Shown: in pieces, positions 38,904-41,934 of the stretch | How the letters are laid out: every line of letters begins with the position of its first letter | Numbering within the stretch: the stretch's first letter is position 1 | DNA from: Myxococcaceae bacterium | GTDB taxonomy: Bacteria; Myxococcota; Myxococcia; Myxococcales; Myxococcaceae | Reading direction: 5' to 3' | Assembly: GCA_025459425.1 (NCBI GenBank) | Contig: JALOQF010000093.1 | Span: 1 to 41,934, forward strand | DNA length: 41,934 nt | The notes under the pieces: generated by a model | Told to the model about the DNA's origin: nothing | What the model saw: only the letters and a program-made list of their open reading frames with translations | The model's database searches: none | Made by a program: the position numbers and the translations under genes

Positions 38904-39068
38904 GTGACGCAATTCAAGGTTCCTTCCGTCGCAGCGCTCGTGCTGAGGCCGGACCTGGAGCCGCTGGAGATCCGCAGCGAGGTGGTCCCGGGCGGGATCG
39001 TGGTCTGGTGCGAGAGCGGTGCGCGCGATTTCCAGGTGTGGCTCGACGGAACGCTCGTCCGCGACTGA
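38904..39068 (+). CDS. Small protein of unknown function (54 residues)
   Basis: GTG 38904 opens a 54-residue frame (MTQFKVPSVAALVLRPDLEP, then GGIVVWCESGARDFQVWLDG) ending in TGA 39068. It has strong GC-rich codon bias in this frame, a clear beta-strand pattern with a WCESG and FQVWLDG pair, and follows an AT-rich promoter-like region. There is no Shine-Dalgarno, so the message may be near-leaderless. It is followed by two other small genes on the same strand; the function is unknown. Confidence 0.6.
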   Translation: MTQFKVPSVAALVLRPDLEPLEIRSEVVPGGIVVWCESGARDFQVWLDGTLVRD

Positions 39069-39199
39069 CGCTGTCTGGTTGTTTGCGTGGAGCGAGGCCG
39101 GACTGCTCAAGTCGGATCGCTGGTGTTCGGGTACAATCGTGTGAAGACGGCGCGGCCTGTTCGATTCGGGCGCTCGGTATTGGTCTTGCGGAGGCCGGC

Positions 39200-39604
39200 G
39201 TGAGCGTGTCGCCCATGTACCTCGAGTTTCACGATGGTCGGATTTCGATGGTCACGGCCAATTCGAGCCGAGTCGTGGTCGGCTTTGACCATCTCTCTGG
39301 CTACTTCCCGACGATGGAGCCCAACACCTACGAGGTGAGGTCCTGCCGGGTGACGATCACCATGGAGCGCGCCGTTCGTTTCGCGGCCAACCTGGGCTTG
39401 CACGATCGCCTCTATGTCAGTGACGGGCGCATCTCGGCTGATGGGGTCGAGGTCGTTCTCGGAGCGAGACTTCAACTCGAGGGAGAGTGCCTGATGCAGT
39501 TGTTCTTGATGGAAGGTGAGGCGATCACCGTCGAGGGCCCGCACATCGACGTTCGAATCGAAGATGTCGGCCCGATCGTGAGTCACTTCCGGGGCGTGCT
39601 GTGA
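39200..39604 (+). CDS. Conserved-looking small protein of unknown function
   Basis: 134 residues. GTG 39200 is chosen because GGAGG lies 5 nt upstream (39190-39194); ATG 39215 is an alternative without that spacing. The sequence is beta-rich with segments such as YLEFHDGRISMVTANSSRVV, then YEVRSCRVTITMERAVRFAA and LDDRLYV-like LHDRLYVSDGRISADG. It ends in a GTGA overlap with the next gene, so the two are coupled. I do not recognise the family; an immunity-type or structural role is possible. GC is below that of the core genes. Confidence 0.7.
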   Translation: MSVSPMYLEFHDGRISMVTANSSRVVVGFDHLSGYFPTMEPNTYEVRSCRVTITMERAVRFAANLGLHDRLYVSDGRISADGVEVVLGARLQLEGECLMQLFLMEGEAITVEGPHIDVRIEDVGPIVSHFRGVL

Positions 39605-39894
39605 ATCGCGACGAAGACGCTCCTTCGGCTGGGGAGAGCGTCGGCATGGCTGCTGTGCTCGACGAAGTTCGCGGTCTCATCTCCGCAGAGCTCGCCGGCG
39701 ACCTGGGTGGTGCAGCTCTGGTGGAGCGCTGCACCGAGGTTGCTGAACGGCTGCAGCGCGCCTACGGCGGGGAAGCTTCGGTCCGTCACGAGGTCTGGCA
39801 TTACCTCCATGACACCGACGTTCGGGTCCGCGACCGGGCCTCTGCGAAGGCTCAACTTGCGAGGGTGTGCGCCCTCGTTGCGGAGGCGACGTGA
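39601..39894 (+). CDS. Small helical protein of unknown function, coupled to the previous gene
   Basis: 97 residues from GTG 39601, overlapping the preceding stop by 4 bp. Helical: VLDEVRGLISAELAGDLGGA, then LVERCTEVAERLQRAYGGEA and VRHEVWHYLHDTDVRVRDRA. There is no membrane helix or signal peptide. It is convergent with the ABC exporter gene 28 bp away. The three small genes at 38904-39894 read like one cluster diverging from hipBA. The function is unknown. Confidence 0.7.
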   Translation: MNRDEDAPSAGESVGMAAVLDEVRGLISAELAGDLGGAALVERCTEVAERLQRAYGGEASVRHEVWHYLHDTDVRVRDRASAKAQLARVCALVAEAT

Positions 39895-39922
39895 GCTCCT
39901 TCGCTGACCTGAGCCGGTGAAC

Positions 39923-41725
39923 TCACGCGGCGAACTGGCGTTCGACCAGGCGGCGGTAGAGTCCCTCTTGCTCCACCAACCCGGCGTGCGTGCCCGACTG
40001 CACCACCTGCCCACCCTCGAGCACCACCACCCGCGCCGCGTCCTTCACCGTCGACAGTCTGTGCGCGATGATCAGCGTCGTCCGCCCATGCATCAGCCGC
40101 TCGAGCGCCTCGCGCACCAGGTGCTCACTCTCGGCATCGAGCGCGCTCGTCGCCTCGTCCAGGATCAAGATGCGCGGGTTCTTCAGCACCGCCCGCGCGA
40201 TGGCCACGCGCTGCTTCTGCCCACCCGACAACTGAATGCCGCGCTCACCCACCAGCGTCTGGTACCCCTCGGGGAACGCCGCGATGAAGGCATGCGCGTT
40301 GGCCGTCTTCGCCGCCGCTTCCACCTCGGCGTCGGTGGCGTCGGGCCGCCCGTAGCGAATGTTCTCGGCGATGCTCGACGAGAAGAGCAGGGGCTCCTGC
40401 GCTACCACGCCGATCTGCTTGCGCAGCCACTCCGGATCGAGCTGCGCGTACGGAACTCCATCGAGCGTCAGCCGCCCCGCCGCCGGGTCGTACAGCCGGT
40501 ACAGCATCGACGCGATGGTCGACTTCCCCGCGCCCGATGGGCCCACCAGCGCGACGATCTCTCCCGGCTTCAACGCGAGAGTGAAGTCCTTCAGCACCTG
40601 CACGTCGGGCCGTGACGGGTACGCGAAGCTCACCTGCTCGAAGCCCACTGCGCCGGCGAGCTGGGGCAGGGTGGTGCCTCCGGTGTGGGGAATGGCCGGC
40701 GTGCGATGGAGCAGCTCGAACACCCGCTCCGCCGCGCCCGACGCGCGCTGCACATCGGTCCACAGCTCGGCCAGGGCCGACATGCCGAAGGCGAGCTGCA
40801 TCGTGTACATGAGGAACTTCAGCAGCGAGCCCGCCGACAGCTCCGCGTGCGCCACCATGCGCGCGCCGTACCAGAAGACGAACGCACCGGCGGCGAACGC
40901 AAAGAACGACGCGAAGCCGAAGAACGTCGACGAGAGCGTGATGCGCCGGAACGCGAGCTGGAGCGAGCCGTCGATGGCCCCGCCGTACCGCGCCACCTCT
41001 TTCTTCTCGGCCGCGAACGAGCGCACCGTGCGAATGCCCGCCAGCGACTCGACCGCGACTTCACTCGCCTTCGCCAGCGCGTCCTGGCTCTCCTTCGCGA
41101 GCTTGCGCACCTTGCGCCCGTAGAACACCGCCCCCAGCGCCACCGGAGGCACCACCGCCAGCATCATCAGCGTCAGCTTCGACGAGGTGAGCAGCAGCAT
41201 CGCCACCGAGCCGATGGCCTGCACGGTGTTGCGCAGCACCATCGAGATGTTCGCCGTCACCGTCGTCTGCAGCAGCGACGCGTCGGACGACAGCCGCGAC
41301 GACAGCTCTCCGGTCTTCTGCCCGTCGAAGAAGCCCGTCTCTTGCCGCATCAGCGACTCGTAGAGCGACACCCGCAGCCGGCTCACGATGCGCTCGCCCG
41401 CGCGGCTGAAGATGAAGAACCGCAGCGCCGAGGCGATCGCCGTCACCAGGAAGATGCCCACGAGGATCAACGCGAGACGATCGACCCGCGCGAGATCGAC
41501 CTGCCCCGTCTTCACGTTGAGCGCCTCGTCCAGCAGCGACCCGGCCGCCGACGGAAACGCGAGGTTGCCGCTCGAGCCGACGATGAGGAACAGCGTCGCC
41601 AGGAACAGCGGCCACCGCTCGGGCCACGCCAGCGAGTACAGCCGCTTCAGCGTCACCTGCGGCTTCACCTTCGGCGTCTTCTTGTCTCGCTCGTCGTTTC
41701 GCACACGCGCTCCCGAGCCCGTCAT
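39923..41725 (-). CDS. ABC exporter, fused permease and ATPase (MsbA/ABCB type)
   Basis: 600 residues, a half-transporter that should dimerise. Six membrane helices span about 40-315 (for example LFLATLFLIVGSS, LALILVGIFLVTAIASAL and FFAFAAGAFVFWYGARM). The NBD has Walker A GPSGAGKST (395-403), signature LSGGQKQR (499-506), Walker B ILILDEATSALD (519-530) and H-loop His about 555. The sequence resembles lipid A exporter MsbA and multidrug exporters; the substrate is unknown. It is convergent with the small-gene cluster. ATG 41725; an N-terminal basic, Lys-rich stretch (DERDKKTPKVKPQVTLKRL) precedes the first helix. Confidence 0.96.
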   Translation of the reverse strand: MTGSGARVRNDERDKKTPKVKPQVTLKRLYSLAWPERWPLFLATLFLIVGSSGNLAFPSAAGSLLDEALNVKTGQVDLARVDRLALILVGIFLVTAIASALRFFIFSRAGERIVSRLRVSLYESLMRQETGFFDGQKTGELSSRLSSDASLLQTTVTANISMVLRNTVQAIGSVAMLLLTSSKLTLMMLAVVPPVALGAVFYGRKVRKLAKESQDALAKASEVAVESLAGIRTVRSFAAEKKEVARYGGAIDGSLQLAFRRITLSSTFFGFASFFAFAAGAFVFWYGARMVAHAELSAGSLLKFLMYTMQLAFGMSALAELWTDVQRASGAAERVFELLHRTPAIPHTGGTTLPQLAGAVGFEQVSFAYPSRPDVQVLKDFTLALKPGEIVALVGPSGAGKSTIASMLYRLYDPAAGRLTLDGVPYAQLDPEWLRKQIGVVAQEPLLFSSSIAENIRYGRPDATDAEVEAAAKTANAHAFIAAFPEGYQTLVGERGIQLSGGQKQRVAIARAVLKNPRILILDEATSALDAESEHLVREALERLMHGRTTLIIAHRLSTVKDAARVVVLEGGQVVQSGTHAGLVEQEGLYRRLVERQFAA

Positions 41726-41800
41726 CTAACCAGCCGGGCCCCGTCGGCACACACCTCTTCACCTTTCTTTACCGCGCGAGCGGACGTGCACGCGGAAGGC

Positions 41801-41828
41801 TTGGTGCGGAGGACCGCTGGGCTACATT
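41801..41828 (+). promoter_or_regulatory. Sigma-70-like promoter of the partial gene at the right edge
   Basis: TTGGTG (41801-41806), 16 bp, TACATT (41823-41828); the predicted start is only a few nt before ATG 41838, so the transcript would be nearly leaderless. Confidence 0.35.
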
Positions 41829-41837
41829 CTTCCCTTC

Positions 41838-41934
41838 ATGCAGACCCAGGAAGACGCCCTGCTCGGTCGTATCGCCGTTCACTACAAGCTCATCAGCCCG
41901 GAGCAGCTCACCACCGCGGCCCAGCGCCAGGCGG
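41838..41934 (+). CDS. Partial gene: N-terminus of a DUF4388/GspE-N-like protein
   Basis: Only 32 codons are visible: MQTQEDALLGRIAVHYKLIS followed by PEQLTTAAQRQA. The pattern LLGRIAVHYKLISPEQL is typical of the small helical domain at the start of type II secretion/type IV pilus ATPases (GspE/PilB-like) and of myxobacterial PilT-type proteins. The gene runs off the window, so the full product cannot be named. Confidence 0.55.
   Translation, partial: MQTQEDALLGRIAVHYKLISPEQLTTAAQRQA

Noticed and set aside
1-41934. CRISPR arrays, insertion sequences and integrase-type mobile elements.
   Set aside because: No regularly spaced repeat array, transposase-like frame or flanking terminal repeat was seen in the window.

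Overview
The window is a dense, high-GC chromosomal stretch that reads as a member of the Myxococcota (myxobacteria and relatives). The evidence is the GC-saturated third codon positions, many GTG starts, tandem ArsA-type ATPases, an MJ0042 zinc-ribbon protein with a long Pro/Ala linker, a PhaR-type regulator, a calpain-like protease, a VIT/vWA protein and many TPR proteins and lipoproteins. No IS element, integrase, rRNA or CRISPR array is visible. There is one tRNA gene.

Layout. 1-2.7 kb: the end of a membrane protein, then a GTGA-coupled ruvX-mltG pair. 2.7-3.2 kb: no convincing gene. 3.2-7.9 kb: a divergent locus with two large putative exported proteins, each followed by a TPR protein, and lower GC than the surroundings. 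7.9-10.2 kb: a Ste24-like M48 protease and a TPR lipoprotein. 10.3-14.1 kb: two coupled ArsA-family ATPases, diverging from a small phasin-like protein plus an orphan ParA ATPase, with a PHA-type regulator convergent on the ParA gene. 14.2-18.5 kb: the zinc-ribbon protein, a frameshifted repeat protein, TatA, a glycerophosphodiesterase and an outer-membrane-like protein. 18.5-24 kb: a very long S41 protease, an EI24-type membrane protein and glutamate-cysteine ligase. 24.2-28.9 kb: a calpain-like protease with a small partner, a cNMP-binding protein, riboflavin synthase coupled to a methyltransferase, a TfoX-N protein, and tRNA-Ile2(CAU) abutting that gene. 29-36.5 kb: a TetR regulator, a VIT/vWA - ECF sigma - small protein operon, a lipoprotein, a DUF1003/cNMP-binding membrane protein and an HPt protein. 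36.5-39.9 kb: an accessory-looking block with a HEAT-like protein, hipBA with a palindromic operator, and a divergent set of three small unknown genes. 39.9-41.9 kb: an ABC exporter and the start of another gene.

The most interesting part is the 3.2-7.9 kb locus. Both divergent genes have a good -24/-12 (sigma-54) promoter at the right distance from their Shine-Dalgarno sequences. A phased double CGGCCG element lies midway, about 90-100 bp from both predicted transcription starts, which is where an enhancer-binding activator would sit. The two large products lack Sec signals, have disordered Ser/Pro/Thr-rich N-termini, and are paired with TPR proteins. One of these looks like a SycD/LcrH-class secretion chaperone, and its partner carries two EF-hand-like repeats that recall HrpF/NopX-type translocators. 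I read this as a translocator/effector module, possibly for a type III-like system encoded elsewhere, but no secretion apparatus gene is in the window.

Other ideas worth testing are a PHA-granule or other cargo-positioning module (phasin-like protein + ParA + PHA regulator), a tRNA whose 3' processing would create a leaderless TfoX mRNA, and a HipB operator that may also control the divergent small-gene cluster.
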